A stretch of DNA of 64,000 nt from Dendrolimus kikuchii (GCA_019925095.2 CM034405.1:17355401-17419400), one strand, 5' to 3'; numbered from the stretch's first letter, positions 41,201-44,609 are shown. Numbers and translations: made by a program. Notes: generated by a model from the letters alone, not told the origin.

Positions 41201-44146
41201 TTCGATTTCTAACAAGTAACAACATTACTTATTTTCTTACATTCCTTTACTCTACAAACTACTCAATTTTTCTAATTAAGTGGATAAAAGAAAAGGGCTT
41301 CTTATGCTAACTATAAATTTACATGAAATTAGTTGTTCTACGACTGTACTAAATCTGATAGAATATTGTAGATCAATAAGCTAGTTTACTCTAGCATTTA
41401 CTCTATATGTGTACACCCAGCTTAAGATTAGCTGAATATTGAGATTGGACCCCCAATGTGATTTCCTAGCCTCAATAGGCTGCCGCATCTACTGTGCAGG
41501 TCTCTACTTGTTTACTCTAGGCTGAGCCAATGTGACATTAAAATAGTGCAGATTCAGGTGGAACAATGAAATGGTCAGGTACAAGTACTCGCAAAACTTA
41601 AATGTGCCTGCATGAATTTTGCTTTGTGAGTTTGGAAAAGTCTAGTTAAGTGTTAATGTTTATACTTGACTGGGCCAATGTGAATGAGAGTCCATGCGAG
41701 TCTGGATAGCGAGCAGGCGAAATGTAATATAGTCTGCATATTGTAATACTTTAGTCATAAGCTACATTAACTGTGTTAATTAACATTAACTACTACATTC
41801 AATAAATCAATACACTTGCACAAATGCGATCTTTACTGTCATCACGGACACAAATGTGCTAATAGTGAGCTAAAGGGTTAAAGCTTATGACTAAGATACA
41901 CTATTAGAATACAGAGCACATAGGGCACTATTGAGAGTGTGAATACAGCTTAACTCGGTGTGGTATTGTATCCCAGCCTGATCATTGTGCACCTTTCTAT
42001 ATGCTGCACCCTCCAACTGTGATTATACCTTGGGATATAGTAATAATTAAATAGAACATAAATTTAAACATTCCCCTGCTTTATTACAACAGGCACAATA
42101 GTCTCCACCCTCAGCTTTGTATGTACTATCTTGTGAACCTTACAATTATGTTCTGCAGTGATGTATAGAAATTTATGAACACATTAAAGTTTTGCTTGTA
42201 CTATCGTTAGCGAATGAAATTGTATGATACATCAATAGTTAGTAATAGTTATTATTTTTCTATACTATCAAATTGACTGCTGAACCTACTAAATAATTAA
42301 ATTGCAGTTTGACAGTATTCGTTTTAATTGCATGTACATATTTACAAATTCCATAATAGGTATTTCACACTTATATAAAATGTCAAGAAGCTAAATGCTA
42401 ATAGCATTACATAGGAATATATTTTACGCTTAAAACTAAAATATATTTTTGCGCATTAAGATTTATTTATTATAGAATCTTATACAATTAATCATAATTT
42501 TACATCAGAAATAGTTAAGAATACCATTTATTAGAAAATATATACCAAAAGAATTTTTGGCTTTCAAGGCCAAATCTCAAACTATTGAAATTGCGAAAAA
42601 TACTTAAAGGGAGTCTTGAGGCTGATTATAATGAAAACTAAATTAGTAAATCAGGAATCAAATCCGCTGATTTTGAAAAATTAAACACACCTATATTATT
42701 GTACCAAACCATAGTGTAAATTATAAGGATGAATTTCTGTGAAGGAATATTGGCTGCTACTCAGATATCCGTGCACAAAGTTTACCTGCTTACCCTTTCT
42801 GCAACCCCTAGGGTCCAGAGTTCTTGAAATATTTATTTTTGGTAAACATAATCGCACCTATTTTTTCACTAACATATTATGGTGGGTGGTGAAAAGTCAC
42901 GACCAGTGGCTTGAACAATGATTTAGGTTAGCTTCAAATCAACGCGCACAGGCTGATTGAGCAAAGTGAGTGTGCTGCGGCAGCGGCCGGCAAGTGCCAG
43001 AACCAACTGTAGCCATTTACTATTTATTTTATACACACAATTTATAATTTCGTCTTTACTGACCGCCATTTTGAATATTTTCATGGTTACTCTTGTAGTG
43101 TATGTGAATGTGCTCTGTTGTGTTTTTTCTTGATTTTTTGGTTCTTTTTCTGTTGATTACTGACTTTCTTATTGACTTTAAAAAGATTGTTCAATTCTAT
43201 AAGTGCAATATTGGTAAAAAAAATACATGAGGTTATGTTTATTAAAAAACATGAAGATCTACAGACCATAGGGTTAAATATGCCTCGCCATTCCACCACC
43301 CCGCTACTTAAAATTTGTGCATCAATCATCATCATCATCATCTATAGATTTACCAGAATGTCAAATGGAAAATCAAAGGATAAGGCTGTTTTTGAACAAA
43401 ATGAATTAATGAATGAATAAAAACTCTTTATTGTTCATCACATAACTTAGACATTTAATATAAATACATTTCCATTAGAACAACAATGGGCGGCCTTATC
43501 GCTTATTAGTGACCTCTTCCAGGCAACCTGGTGTCCAAGGAGACATTACAAGAAAAAGTAAAAAATATTTCTACTGTGCTACTTTCGATACATTAATTCT
43601 GATTACATACTTCCTTGTCACTGAAATTATGTGCATAGATTTATTTTACATTTCATTAGTATTTTGGAATGTTAGTTAATTATATACACATTTTTCTTAT
43701 TACCATCAGCCTCAAGCAGTATACAGTATGAGCTAGGTAAGTCTTTGTCAGATAGAAAATCAATAAATTTGTAAACTTACACCTGGTGCTGTTGCTCGTG
43801 TGCCGACAACCTGGGGCGTGCCAATCACGACGCGCGGAGAAACAGTTGCCACAGACTTTTGTGCCGCCACAGCCGGGGCACCCGGACGCATGTTCAATAT
43901 TTGGACGTTTGGAATAATGGTAGGCTGAACCTGAGCCGAACCCAAGTTCTGAGTGGTCACCACTCCACTCTGTACAGGCTTGTTCTGCATTGTTACAGCA
44001 TTCTGCATCGTCATAGGCATTGCACCACTCATGCTCGAGTTCACTGTCATAGGCACGGTCACCATGCCCGGCTGCATTGCCACTTGGCCAGAGCTCGTTC
44101 CCTGCTTTATCACCAATGAAGGCTGCATCGTCAGCTCTATTCGACT
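10436..44146 (-). CDS. TAF4: TAF4, TFIID subunit 4 (11 exons, N-terminal part missing)
   Basis: This is a subunit of the general transcription factor TFIID. It acts in the nucleus, where its C-terminal histone-fold region pairs with TAF12 and its TAFH domain binds activators. Exons in transcript order are 44146-43781, 40245-40081, 33528-33355, 31698-31489, 30374-30234, 25846-25715, 22032-21689, 19254-19059, 15507-15334, 13416-13255 and 10564-10436. All introns are GT-AG and the joined frame is 730 codons plus TAA. Nine introns are phase 0 and one is phase 2. Residues 1-235 are low-complexity Q/A/P/V-rich, 236-320 are TAFH, and about 470-730 are the conserved TAF4 C-terminal domain. The start is uncertain: an in-frame ATG exists at 44,128, but an upstream exon is likely because animal TAF4 has a longer N-terminus. 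Introns are full of transposons. Identification of the family is firm; exon ends are inferred from sequence only. Confidence 0.95.
10613..10843 (-). mobile_element. Non-autonomous Helitron, 231 bp
   Basis: On the minus strand it starts TCCTATAAATATTATAAACG and ends GAAGCCGCGGGCGCAGCTAG, flanked by A and T. It lies about 50 bp upstream of the TAF4 exon 11 acceptor, inside the last intron. Confidence 0.8.
10885..11000 (+). mobile_element. Fragment of a dispersed repeat (related to 58,985-59,346)
   Basis: The stretch around ACTATATAAACAATGGAGAA and TCGGGATTTATG matches copies at 58,985-59,346 (plus) and 36,610-36,940 (minus). The 58,985 copy ends in a Helitron-type CTAG, so this is probably an internal Helitron fragment. 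Confidence 0.5.
11238..11262. repeat. (AT)n microsatellite
   Basis: An uninterrupted AT dinucleotide run lies in the last TAF4 intron. It accounts for the tyrosine/isoleucine repeat seen in any translation of this stretch. Confidence 0.9.
11273..11492. mobile_element. MITE with AAGTGGT-type terminal inverted repeats
   Basis: The left end TTTTGAAAGTGGTGTAAGTC is inverted at the right as ACTTAAACCACTTTCAAAAT. A third related end, GGACTTACACCACTTTC, lies near 12,193, so a longer or second element may exist. It does not code. Confidence 0.5.
11880..12121 (+). mobile_element. Helitron 3' end (5' end not located)
   Basis: The sequence ends TGAAACCGCGGGACACAGCTAG before a T, with a GC-rich hairpin-forming stretch (CCGCGGGTGAAACCGCGG) just inside. 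I could not place the 5' TC end, so the left limit is approximate. Confidence 0.45.
12942..13060. mobile_element. Short foldback element with about 39-bp arms
   Basis: The left arm GTATGATACACGTGTGTATT through TACCGTCCTCGGC pairs with the right arm GCCTCGGCGGTAATC through TAGTACCATA. The loop is about 40 bp and GC-rich. It lies about 200 bp downstream (minus strand) of TAF4 exon 10. Confidence 0.55.
13255..13416 (-). CDS. TAF4: TAF4 exon 10
   Basis: It encodes 54 residues starting AKEMQRAELEELRQREANLT and including ALQAIGPRKKPRLD, a very conserved TAF4 block, then a Ser/Gly/Thr-rich linker. The acceptor is GTCCAG before GCG and the donor is GTCAGT after ATC; both are phase 0. The exon is about 70% GC against AT-rich introns. 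Confidence 0.94.
13700..14320. mobile_element. GC-rich retroposon-like segment, unclassified
   Basis: About 600 bp are sharply GC-richer than their surroundings, with blocks such as CTTGTCCTTGGGTGCATTAC and CGTGGCCCCACGCAAGCC. Several mid-length overlapping frames occur but none has a recognisable domain. The texture resembles the 3' untranslated region of a non-LTR retrotransposon. This is an inference without a family match. Confidence 0.35.
14494..14717 (+). mobile_element. Diverged S1 SINE-like copy, 3' truncated
   Basis: It carries the S1 head (TCCGTGCAGTAACGGAG), the GGATGGCTACC-like block and the TTGAGTTATATTCCGG block. It breaks off after GACCGGCAGCACATTG and is followed by a second motif, GATTGTAGCCTACAATACAA, which recurs near 60,180. 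Confidence 0.65.
14760..15330. other. TAF4 intron sequence
   Basis: AT-rich intron. A short (ATTC)n end, with AACAATAAAGTG followed by TTCATTCATTCATTC at 15,207-15,265, looks like the tail of the dispersed LINE family also seen at 29,975-30,105. Confidence 0.4.
15334..15507 (-). CDS. TAF4: TAF4 exon 9
   Basis: It encodes 58 residues starting TDPRYEVTQDVKGQLKFLEE and ending PEQAKLKAK. The charged, helical AAKSRSKNEDPEQ stretch is characteristic of the TAF4 C-terminal domain. The acceptor is TTTTCCCAG and the donor is GTAGGT, both phase 0. The pyrimidine/GT-rich tract before the acceptor appears to come from the adjacent SINE tail. Confidence 0.95.
15512..15733 (-). mobile_element. tRNA-derived SINE, family S2, abutting TAF4 exon 9
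   Basis: On the minus strand it has a tRNA-like head with box A-like GTTGAACGGGCTA and box B-like GGGTTCTATTCC. A body with ACCATAGTC-type sequence and a GT-rich tail follow. It matches the plus-strand copy at 37,964-38,200. Its 3' tail reaches to within about 10 nt of the exon 9 acceptor. Confidence 0.8.
15881..16506 (+). mobile_element. 5'-truncated RTE-like LINE with 11-bp target duplication
   Basis: One open frame of about 200 codons encodes the C-terminal end of a reverse transcriptase: EFVYLGCAFSRDGRY, YGSESWVWKREHASRVNAVE, GMLRWFGHVERM and GRPRHTFHDQIDRVL. These are typical of RTE-type ORF2 C-termini. The element ends in a (TATG)n tail. ATTACAAAAAA flanks it at 15,870-15,880 and 16,507-16,517, an 11-bp target-site duplication. 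The 5' truncation is typical of target-primed reverse transcription. The catalytic core is absent, so it cannot move by itself. Confidence 0.88.
16793..17350 (+). mobile_element. Non-autonomous DNA element, family D1 (copy 1)
   Basis: The left end TTTTTGAAGTGAAACTTCTT and right end TTTCACTTCTACTGCGTG followed by GCACACATTTT match, in opposite orientation, the ends of 28,442-29,080. The first 130 bp (AACGAAAAAGCGACA, CGCCTGCGAGAGAATGAG) also match. A 3' fragment of the RTE-like LINE is nested inside. No transposase frame is present. Confidence 0.6.
17149..17302 (+). mobile_element. RTE-like LINE 3' fragment nested in D1
   Basis: It matches the last 150 bp of the copy at 15,881-16,506, including GTCAAAGAAGCAAGTGAGG, CCTACCCCGCAAGGGAACTG and a (TATG)n tail. 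Its absence from the other D1 copy shows it arrived later. Confidence 0.8.
17494..17816 (-). mobile_element. Complete S1 SINE-like repeat
   Basis: A long T-run at 17,494-17,510 is the poly(A) tail on the minus strand. The CR1-like 3' part (GGCCCACTTGATGGAAAGCG) and the S1 body follow, ending at the head ATCCGTGCAGGAACAGAG on the minus strand. It is very similar to the copies at 8,351 and 28,592. Confidence 0.85.
17990..18970. mobile_element. Non-autonomous hAT element with near-perfect 8-bp TSD
   Basis: The left end CAATGGTACTCAACC and the right end GGTTGAGAATAGCTG are hAT-type terminal inverted repeats. ATGTAACT (17,982-17,989) and ATGTTACT (18,971-18,978) are an 8-bp target duplication with one difference. 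The GGGGCCAC and GTGGCCCC sub-terminal motifs are also inverted. No transposase is encoded. A CR1-like LINE 3' end is nested near the right side. Confidence 0.8.
18660..18918 (+). mobile_element. CR1-like LINE 3' end nested in the hAT element
   Basis: The segment with GCGGTTCTGTAGAACGTTTA, GCTACGACATGGGGTCGTTT and ACCTTCCATCAAGTGGGTCA matches the coding and untranslated 3' end of the CR1-like remnant at 6,461-7,320. It ends in AATAAAAAAAA. The coding direction here is plus. Confidence 0.7.
19059..19254 (-). CDS. TAF4: TAF4 exon 8
   Basis: It encodes SCKDEFLIPLSAMQARIRSA through HERLKNLIEKLAVIAQHRID and MVVK. The SCKDE and LIEKLAVIAQHR blocks identify the TAF4 C-terminal (TAF12-pairing) region. 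The acceptor is CCCCAG, entered in phase 2: the first base G completes an Arg codon begun in exon 7. The donor is GTGAAC, phase 0. The exon is GC-rich. Confidence 0.95.
19326..19552 (+). mobile_element. S1 SINE-like repeat, 5' truncated
   Basis: It begins within the S1 body (GGCGGTAGGGCATTT) and contains GATGGCTACCACCCC, TTGAGTTGTGTTCCGG, the CR1-like end (TTTCCATCAGGTGGGCCGTC) and an A-rich tail. It lies about 70 bp from the exon 8 acceptor. Confidence 0.8.
19621..19879. mobile_element. piggyBac-type MITE (TTAA ends), 259 bp
   Basis: It runs from TTAACCCTTT to AAAGGGTTAA, so TTAA flanks a CCCTTT/AAAGGG terminal repeat as in piggyBac elements. The TTTGTGGT motif near the left end is also inverted nearby. 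It does not code. Confidence 0.6.
20030..20214 (+). mobile_element. Non-autonomous Helitron, 185 bp
   Basis: It starts TCTTAATGTATAAAATACG after A and ends CATCTGCCGGGACAGCTAG before T. The 3' half (AATCGGGTTC to the end) matches minus-strand copies at 60,436 and 63,947. Confidence 0.8.
20215..20261. repeat. (TA)n microsatellite
   Basis: A pure TA dinucleotide run begins directly at the 3' flank of the Helitron that ends at 20,214. Confidence 0.9.
20533..20616. repeat. 10-bp minisatellite (CCCAGTGGAC)n
   Basis: About eight copies of CCCAGTGGAC with one truncated unit lie inside the Helitron 20,322-21,159. Confidence 0.9.
20932..21128. repeat. (GGAC)n / (GGACAGAC)n microsatellite, about 197 bp
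   Basis: The first about 80 bp are pure GGAC tetranucleotides. The rest alternates GGAC with AGAC and ends in CAGACAGACAGA. The Thr/Asp/Gly/Arg repeat protein it appears to encode is an artefact of the repeat. Confidence 0.95.
21383..21660 (+). mobile_element. tRNA-headed SINE, family S3, next to TAF4 exon 7
   Basis: A box A-like GCTTAGTGGTCAGCATATTG and a box B GGGTTCGAATCCTGG form a tRNA-like head with intact pol III promoter spacing. The tail region with GAGGCCCGAGCCCAACAGTG resembles lepidopteran LINE/SINE 3' ends. It ends about 29 bp from the exon 7 donor. Confidence 0.7.
21689..22032 (-). CDS. TAF4: TAF4 exon 7
   Basis: It encodes about 115 residues from QKPQAKSNTIAVLQNIPVQT to STEMIGTQI plus two bases of an Arg codon. 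The segment DDINDVAAMGGVNLAEESQR begins the histone-fold region that contacts TAF12. The acceptor is CAACAG (phase 0). The donor is GTTAGT (phase 2), the only intron in the visible gene that is not phase 0. Confidence 0.94.
22191..22496 (+). mobile_element. S1 SINE-like repeat, nearly complete
   Basis: It begins ATCCGTGCAGGAACGGAG and ends with the CR1-like 3' part and AAAAAAG. A short internal deletion removes part of the CAACCCACAGCCAGGTGG block. The repeat lies in the intron between exons 6 and 7. Confidence 0.82.
22526..22678 (-). mobile_element. S1 SINE-like fragment, opposite orientation
   Basis: It contains the reverse complements of the S1 middle blocks (GGAACACAACTCAAGGTTGC and CTAGACCAGGGGT). 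Both ends are missing. Together with the 22,191 copy it forms an inverted SINE pair 30 bp apart. Confidence 0.75.
22700..22920 (+). pseudogene. LINE (RTE-like) ORF2 C-terminal remnant
   Basis: The frame encodes PPARWTKDPRKVAGRRWMKK and then DRDLLRALGEAQVQQWTAV. This is the typical C-terminus of insect RTE-like retrotransposon proteins (RPPARWTDD, RW, LGEAYVQQW). It is only the last about 60 codons, with no catalytic domain. Confidence 0.75.
22980..24683. other. TAF4 intron, nothing recognised
   Basis: AT-rich intron with no domain-bearing frame. Frames under 75 codons at 23,526-23,747 and 24,321-24,506 match nothing I know. Confidence 0.5.
24684..25184. mobile_element. DNA element with ACACCGGCCCAC TIRs and an internal minisatellite
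   Basis: The left end ACACCGGCCCACAAAAAAAT through AAGTGGTC is inverted at the right (reverse complement ACACCGGCCCACAAAAAATA through AAGTGGTC). The ends are about 30 bp and almost perfect. The core is occupied by a tandem array of a 29-bp unit. No transposase is present. Confidence 0.75.
24812..25104. repeat. 29-bp minisatellite, about ten units
   Basis: Units contain CCCATTAAGGGTGTATGGAT and CAAACTGA with substitutions (ATTACGGGTATATGG, AATTAAGGATG). The array sits wholly within the TIR element 24,684-25,184. Confidence 0.92.
25715..25846 (-). CDS. TAF4: TAF4 exon 6
   Basis: It encodes 44 residues: TGEESSGPTLTQLMPPAPSK, then TQAPPLVSTSKPINVLAKPS and TSGQ. This Pro/Ser/Thr-rich linker lies between TAFH and the C-terminal domain. 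It is assigned by phase, splice sites (acceptor CTACCAG, donor GTTCGT) and position. It is less conserved than its neighbours, so slightly less certain. Confidence 0.85.
25850..26283. other. TAF4 intron, nothing recognised
   Basis: No open frame or repeat was recognised in this stretch. Confidence 0.4.
26284..26517. mobile_element. Foldback element with about 100-bp arms
   Basis: The arm from GAAATGTGTGCTGGGACACA through GAAACTTCAACGGACAAGTG is repeated in reverse complement up to CCCAGCACACATTTCG. Identity is roughly 90%, with a loop of about 25 bp. A transcript would make a long hairpin. The termini share AGAAGTGAAACTTC with the D1 elements. Confidence 0.85.
26518..27699. other. TAF4 intron, nothing recognised
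   Basis: AT-rich, with no recognised element beyond a short AGAAGTTTCACTTC motif at about 26,761. A 66-codon frame at 27,088-27,288 is low-complexity. Confidence 0.4.
27700..27845 (-). mobile_element. LINE 3' end with (ATTC)n tail, family L3
   Basis: On the minus strand the segment GGAAGAGATCGCTATAAGCG, AAGGCCGCCCATTG and GAACAATAG ends in TTCATTCATTCATTC. Related copies lie at 29,975-30,105 (plus), 43,405-43,560 (minus), and shorter pieces near 16,550 and 37,805. Only 3' ends are present, as expected of 5'-truncated retroposons. Confidence 0.6.
28252..28450 (+). mobile_element. S1 SINE-like repeat, 5' truncated
   Basis: It begins in the body (GACTAGAGTATGCCGCC), continues through TTGAGTTGTGTTCCGG and the CR1-like end, and finishes in GAAAAAAAAA. 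It lies directly at the end of the D1 copy 2. Confidence 0.8.
28442..29080 (-). mobile_element. Non-autonomous DNA element, family D1 (copy 2)
   Basis: It is the opposite-orientation counterpart of 16,793-17,350. The ends GTGTGTGCAGTTCACACGCA with GTAGAAGTGAAAC, and GAAGTTTCACTTCAAAAAGC, match. So does the stretch TGTCGCTTTTTCGTTATATC. An S1 repeat is nested at 28,592-28,907. No coding capacity is visible. Confidence 0.6.
28592..28907 (-). mobile_element. Complete S1 SINE-like repeat nested in D1
   Basis: It has a poly(T) start (poly(A) tail on the minus strand), the CR1-like 3' end, the S1 body, and the head ATCCGTGCAGGAACGGAG on the minus strand. It is nearly identical to the copies at 8,351 and 17,494. 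Confidence 0.85.
29346..29909. mobile_element. Non-autonomous TIR element, 564 bp
   Basis: The left end TATACAGGATGTTTCAGCAA and the right end (reverse complement TATACAGAGTGTTTTAGCAA) are terminal inverted repeats of about 22 bp. The interior is non-coding. Superfamily is not determined. Confidence 0.65.
29975..30105 (+). mobile_element. LINE 3' end with (ATTC)n tail, family L3
   Basis: It contains TGCCTGGAAGAGATCGCTAT, AATAAGGCCGCCCATTGG and GGTGAACAATAAAGAG, followed by TTCATTCGTTCATTCATTC. Same family as 27,700-27,845 in the other orientation. Confidence 0.6.
30234..30374 (-). CDS. TAF4: TAF4 exon 5
   Basis: It encodes 47 residues starting KSLPLLRQSLVTKELTIEGI and ending STLTTSNIQM. KSLPLLRQ completes the TAFH domain begun in exon 4, and the rest is a linker. 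The acceptor is TTTTTCCAG and the donor is a consensus GTAAGT, both phase 0. Confidence 0.93.
30483..30957 (+). mobile_element. Solo LTR (475 bp) with TATA box and 4-bp TSD
   Basis: It begins TGTTACAATCTAGACCCC and ends CATACTCGTAACA, so the ends are TGTTAC/GTAACA. ATAT flanks both sides (30,479-30,482 and 30,958-30,961). AAGTATAAAACGACG near 30,772 is a good TATA box followed by a plausible R region. It is probably a Ty3/gypsy- or BEL-type LTR; no gag or pol is present. Confidence 0.72.
31080..31135 (-). mobile_element. Fragment of the foldback family F1
   Basis: TTAAGTTTTCGCGACTAGTA and CATAATAAAACTACGTTATA match, in reverse, the outer arm of the element at 63,733-63,925. Confidence 0.55.
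31140..31437 (+). mobile_element. Second, diverged LTR-like segment
   Basis: The stretch TTTGCGCGATTTATGTG, TTTCTGCCTTACGGTTTGG, GTATTCGGCCATACTTGTA and the end CCGTAACA followed by ATAT parallels the 3' part of the LTR at 30,483-30,957 in the same orientation. It may be the partner LTR of a collapsed element or an independent insertion. Confidence 0.45.
31489..31698 (-). CDS. TAF4: TAF4 exon 4 (TAFH/NHR1 domain)
   Basis: It encodes 70 residues: KPSDNTKEKCRNFLANLLDL, then NVRNLIQELIDAQVEPEEFC and LEKLLNASPQPCLIGFLK. This is the four-helix TAFH (NHR1) domain of TAF4 and ETO proteins, and SPQP and the FLK/KSLP junction with exon 5 are characteristic. The acceptor is TTGCAG and the donor is GTACTT, both phase 0. 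Confidence 0.96.
31872..32050 (-). mobile_element. Probable retroposon 3' end (weak)
   Basis: CAAATTCAAAAGTTTTTATT and GATGCGGCAAGAAAGTCCTC resemble a dispersed insect 3'-end repeat; a related AAGAAGCGGCACAAGAAACT occurs near 39,160 and CAAGTTCAAATTTATTTG near 13,545. Limits are approximate. Confidence 0.35.
32320..32420 (-). mobile_element. RTE-like LINE 3' fragment with (CATA)n tail
   Basis: The reverse complement matches the last 100 bp of 15,881-16,506 (CAGTTCCCTTGCGGGGTAGG on the plus strand), preceded by the CATACATACATA tail. Confidence 0.82.
32938..33181 (-). mobile_element. Non-autonomous Helitron, 244 bp
   Basis: On the minus strand it starts TCTTATACTAATATGTAAAG and ends ATCGTGGGCCAAATCTAG, flanked by A and T. 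A (GTTT)n run lies just inside the 5' end. It lies about 175 bp downstream (minus strand) of TAF4 exon 3. Confidence 0.75.
33355..33528 (-). CDS. TAF4: TAF4 exon 3
   Basis: It encodes 58 residues rich in Ala, Pro, Gln and Val: QHGVATVSTSVAASVPMQAQ to QPQPPPSNVTNI. Low-complexity A/Q/P sequence before TAFH is usual for TAF4. The acceptor is TCCTCAG and the donor is a consensus GTGAGT, both phase 0. Its assignment rests on splice sites, phase and position rather than conservation. Confidence 0.85.
33783..34704 (+). pseudogene. maT-type (DD37D) mariner-like transposase with internal deletion
   Basis: Three frames together give an N-terminal helix-turn-helix part (MEWGNKENLIAVIALHK, then KRSGRPRSVRTKKVVKIL), a middle part (SPRTMSRILKEDLGLAAYKR) and a C-terminal part (FQQDSAPGHK to DLNPLDYDLW). 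The gap between the D of QQD and the D of PLDYD is 37 residues, so this is the DD37D (maT) group. A frameshift lies near 34,200. The segment with the first catalytic aspartate is deleted between about 34,360 and 34,375. The 5' flank CTGGCCATAAATACGG looks like a TIR, but no matching right TIR is visible. Confidence 0.85.
34745..35714. other. TAF4 intron, mostly unassigned
   Basis: AT-rich intron. The stretch near 35,228-35,270 (GCGGGAACCTGAATGGTGAC and TGTAGTTTTATTTTC) resembles 59,990-60,035, so a dispersed repeat fragment is present. No frame with a domain was found. Confidence 0.4.
35723..36128. mobile_element. Non-autonomous hAT element with perfect 8-bp TSD
   Basis: It begins CAATGGTCCCCAAATT and ends TTTGAGGATCTATG, hAT-type terminal inverted repeats, with CGTAGACCCC and GTCTGTACGG sub-terminal parts. 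GTCTAGAC flanks both sides exactly (35,715-35,722 and 36,129-36,136). An insert resembling the common insect repeat CCGACTTCAAAAAGTAGAG sits at 35,800-35,830. No transposase is present. Confidence 0.85.
36610..36940 (-). mobile_element. Helitron-like repeat, minus-strand copy of 58,985-59,346
   Basis: The reverse complement shares AAACGATGGAGAACA, CACTTAAAAACTACTGAGC and TTTCGATGCGGTTGTCAGTG with 58,985-59,346, and the end region shares CCGGGAGCGGTTTGTAG. I could not fix precise ends. Confidence 0.55.
36952..37150 (-). mobile_element. CR1-like LINE 3' end
   Basis: A T-run followed by GGTTACCGTCGCCTATGGAC, GTTTGCAACACC, CCGGCCTCTAAGCAATTTTA and CCATGTCGCAGCGCAGACGA matches, in the same layout, the 3' ends at 6,461 and (opposite strand) 18,660. 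Only the 3' end is present. Confidence 0.7.
37964..38200 (+). mobile_element. tRNA-derived SINE, family S2
   Basis: Box A-like TGGTTGAGCGGGCTAAG and box B GGGTTCGATTCCTGG form a tRNA-type pol III promoter. The body contains TTATTTACTATGGTCTGGGT, ACACAAGCGTAACTTGC and a tail CAATGTGTGTGTTTGTCTG. The copy at 15,512-15,733 is the same family on the minus strand. Confidence 0.85.
38201..38818. other. TAF4 intron, nothing recognised
   Basis: A 70-codon frame at 38,237-38,449 is AT-rich and matches nothing I know. No repeat was recognised. Confidence 0.4.
38819..39832. mobile_element. TIR element (GCCGCGTACTCATC ends) containing a nested foldback
   Basis: The left end AAGCCGCGTACTCATCAGCG and the right end (reverse complement AAGCTGCGTACACATCTGCA) are imperfect terminal inverted repeats. 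The interior from 38,895 to 39,440 is the F1 foldback element. The remainder does not code. Confidence 0.5.
38895..39440. mobile_element. Foldback element, family F1, with an inserted core
   Basis: The left arm ACGTTTTATCGGCTCTAAGC, ATTCCGACGTTTCGGCCACT and GTGATCACAGAAGACAAAGG is inverted at 39,300-39,420 (ACCTTTGTCTTCTGTGATCA, AAGTGGCCGAAAGGTCGGAA). A second, compact member lies at 63,733-63,925. The core holds a retroposon-like piece (GAAGAAGCGGCACAAGAAAC). Confidence 0.75.
40081..40245 (-). CDS. TAF4: TAF4 exon 2 (of those visible)
   Basis: It encodes 55 residues: ITLQTLQSLQPGQQGHLLLK, then TENGQYQLLRVGPAPAANT and LSTVPA. The block GQYQLLRV is found in animal TAF4 and gives good support. 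The acceptor is TTTTTAG and the donor is a consensus GTAAGT, both phase 0. Confidence 0.92.
40561..40773. mobile_element. MITE with TA target site, 213 bp
   Basis: The left arm CTCGGCACTTGATATGGCAC plus TTTGGGATA is inverted at the right (reverse complement CTCGGCCACTTCACATGGCA plus CTTTGGGATA). TA flanks both ends, as for Tc1/mariner-derived MITEs. Confidence 0.75.
40790..43404. other. Large TAF4 intron, mostly unassigned
   Basis: The stretch is AT-rich. A block at 41,805-41,882 (ATCACGGACACAAATG and TAGTGAGCTAAAG) repeats the sequence at 8,760-8,850, so a dispersed repeat is present. TTTGTAGAGTAA and TTACTCTACAAA near 41,175 and 41,250 are inverted. A GC-richer patch at 42,940-43,010 is unidentified. 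No coding exon was found. Confidence 0.4.
43405..43560 (-). mobile_element. LINE 3' end with (ATTC)n tail, family L3
   Basis: The segment has AATGGGCGGCCTTATCGCTT and CTCTTCCAGGCAACCTGGTG, preceded on the plus strand by AATGAATTAATGAATG and TTATTGTTCATCAC. Same family and orientation as 27,700-27,845. Confidence 0.6.
43781..44146 (-). CDS. TAF4: TAF4 first visible coding exon
   Basis: It encodes up to 122 residues, SRIELTMQPSLVIKQG then a Val/Met/Thr/Gln-rich stretch including MQNAVTMQNKPVQSGVVTTQ and VQPTIIPNVQILNMRPG. The donor is a consensus GTAAGT, phase 0. The 5' limit is uncertain. An acceptor GTACAG at 44,147 gives phase 0, TAG at 44,139 would give phase 1, or translation could start at the ATG 44,128, whose context ACGATGC is weak. 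An in-frame stop lies about 30 nt upstream of 44,146. Confidence 0.85.
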
Positions 44147-44418
44147 CTGTACAAATGGCGAACTGGTGGCTCACTTTCAAGAATTGTAAGATCTTACTTC
44201 TTCGAGAAAACGCAATAACTGACACTATCGATTTTAGAATTGCTAAAACATCTTTTCACCTACGTCACCGGCGTGCGCATATATTAATTTCCAATCAATA
44301 AAATTTGCTGAATGCTGATAGAAATTGTGTAGGCAGTATATTTTTTTAATATGTACCTATAAAGTAATATATTAAAAAGTATATACTTAAATAGGTAGTA
44401 TACAATGCAATAGTATAC

Positions 44419-44601
44419 ATTATGTGTTTCTGTCGACACACAGTGTTGCTAGAAGAAAGCATAGTAAATATTTGCCTCTTTACACTATCTATGGTCTAAG
44501 ACTTACCCATTTGTCCTTGGTTTTATACCTTTCTCTTTCACTCACCAGCATGACATCTCTTTCCTTGATATGATAGATGTCAGATATCTGTCAATTCATA
44601 T
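44419..44601 (-). repeat. Left arm of a large inverted repeat (167 bp identical)
   Basis: The reverse complement of 44,435-44,601 is identical, base for base, to 50,896-51,062. The outer 16 bp (ATTATGTGTTTCTGTC) differ from the right arm in the middle only. The arm contains GGTATAAAACC and ATGGGTAAGT on the minus strand. The arms enclose about 6.3 kb. Confidence 0.9.
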
Positions 44602-44609
44602 GCATTGTA

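Noticed and set aside
42940..43010. GC-richer patch as a missing upstream TAF4 exon
   Set aside because: It lies between exons whose phases already join correctly, and its minus-strand translation shows no TAF4 resemblance.
43680..44225. A 181-codon minus-strand frame overlapping TAF4's first visible exon
   Set aside because: It is an alternative frame of the TAF4 exon running on into intron sequence. The TAF4 frame has the splice sites and homology.
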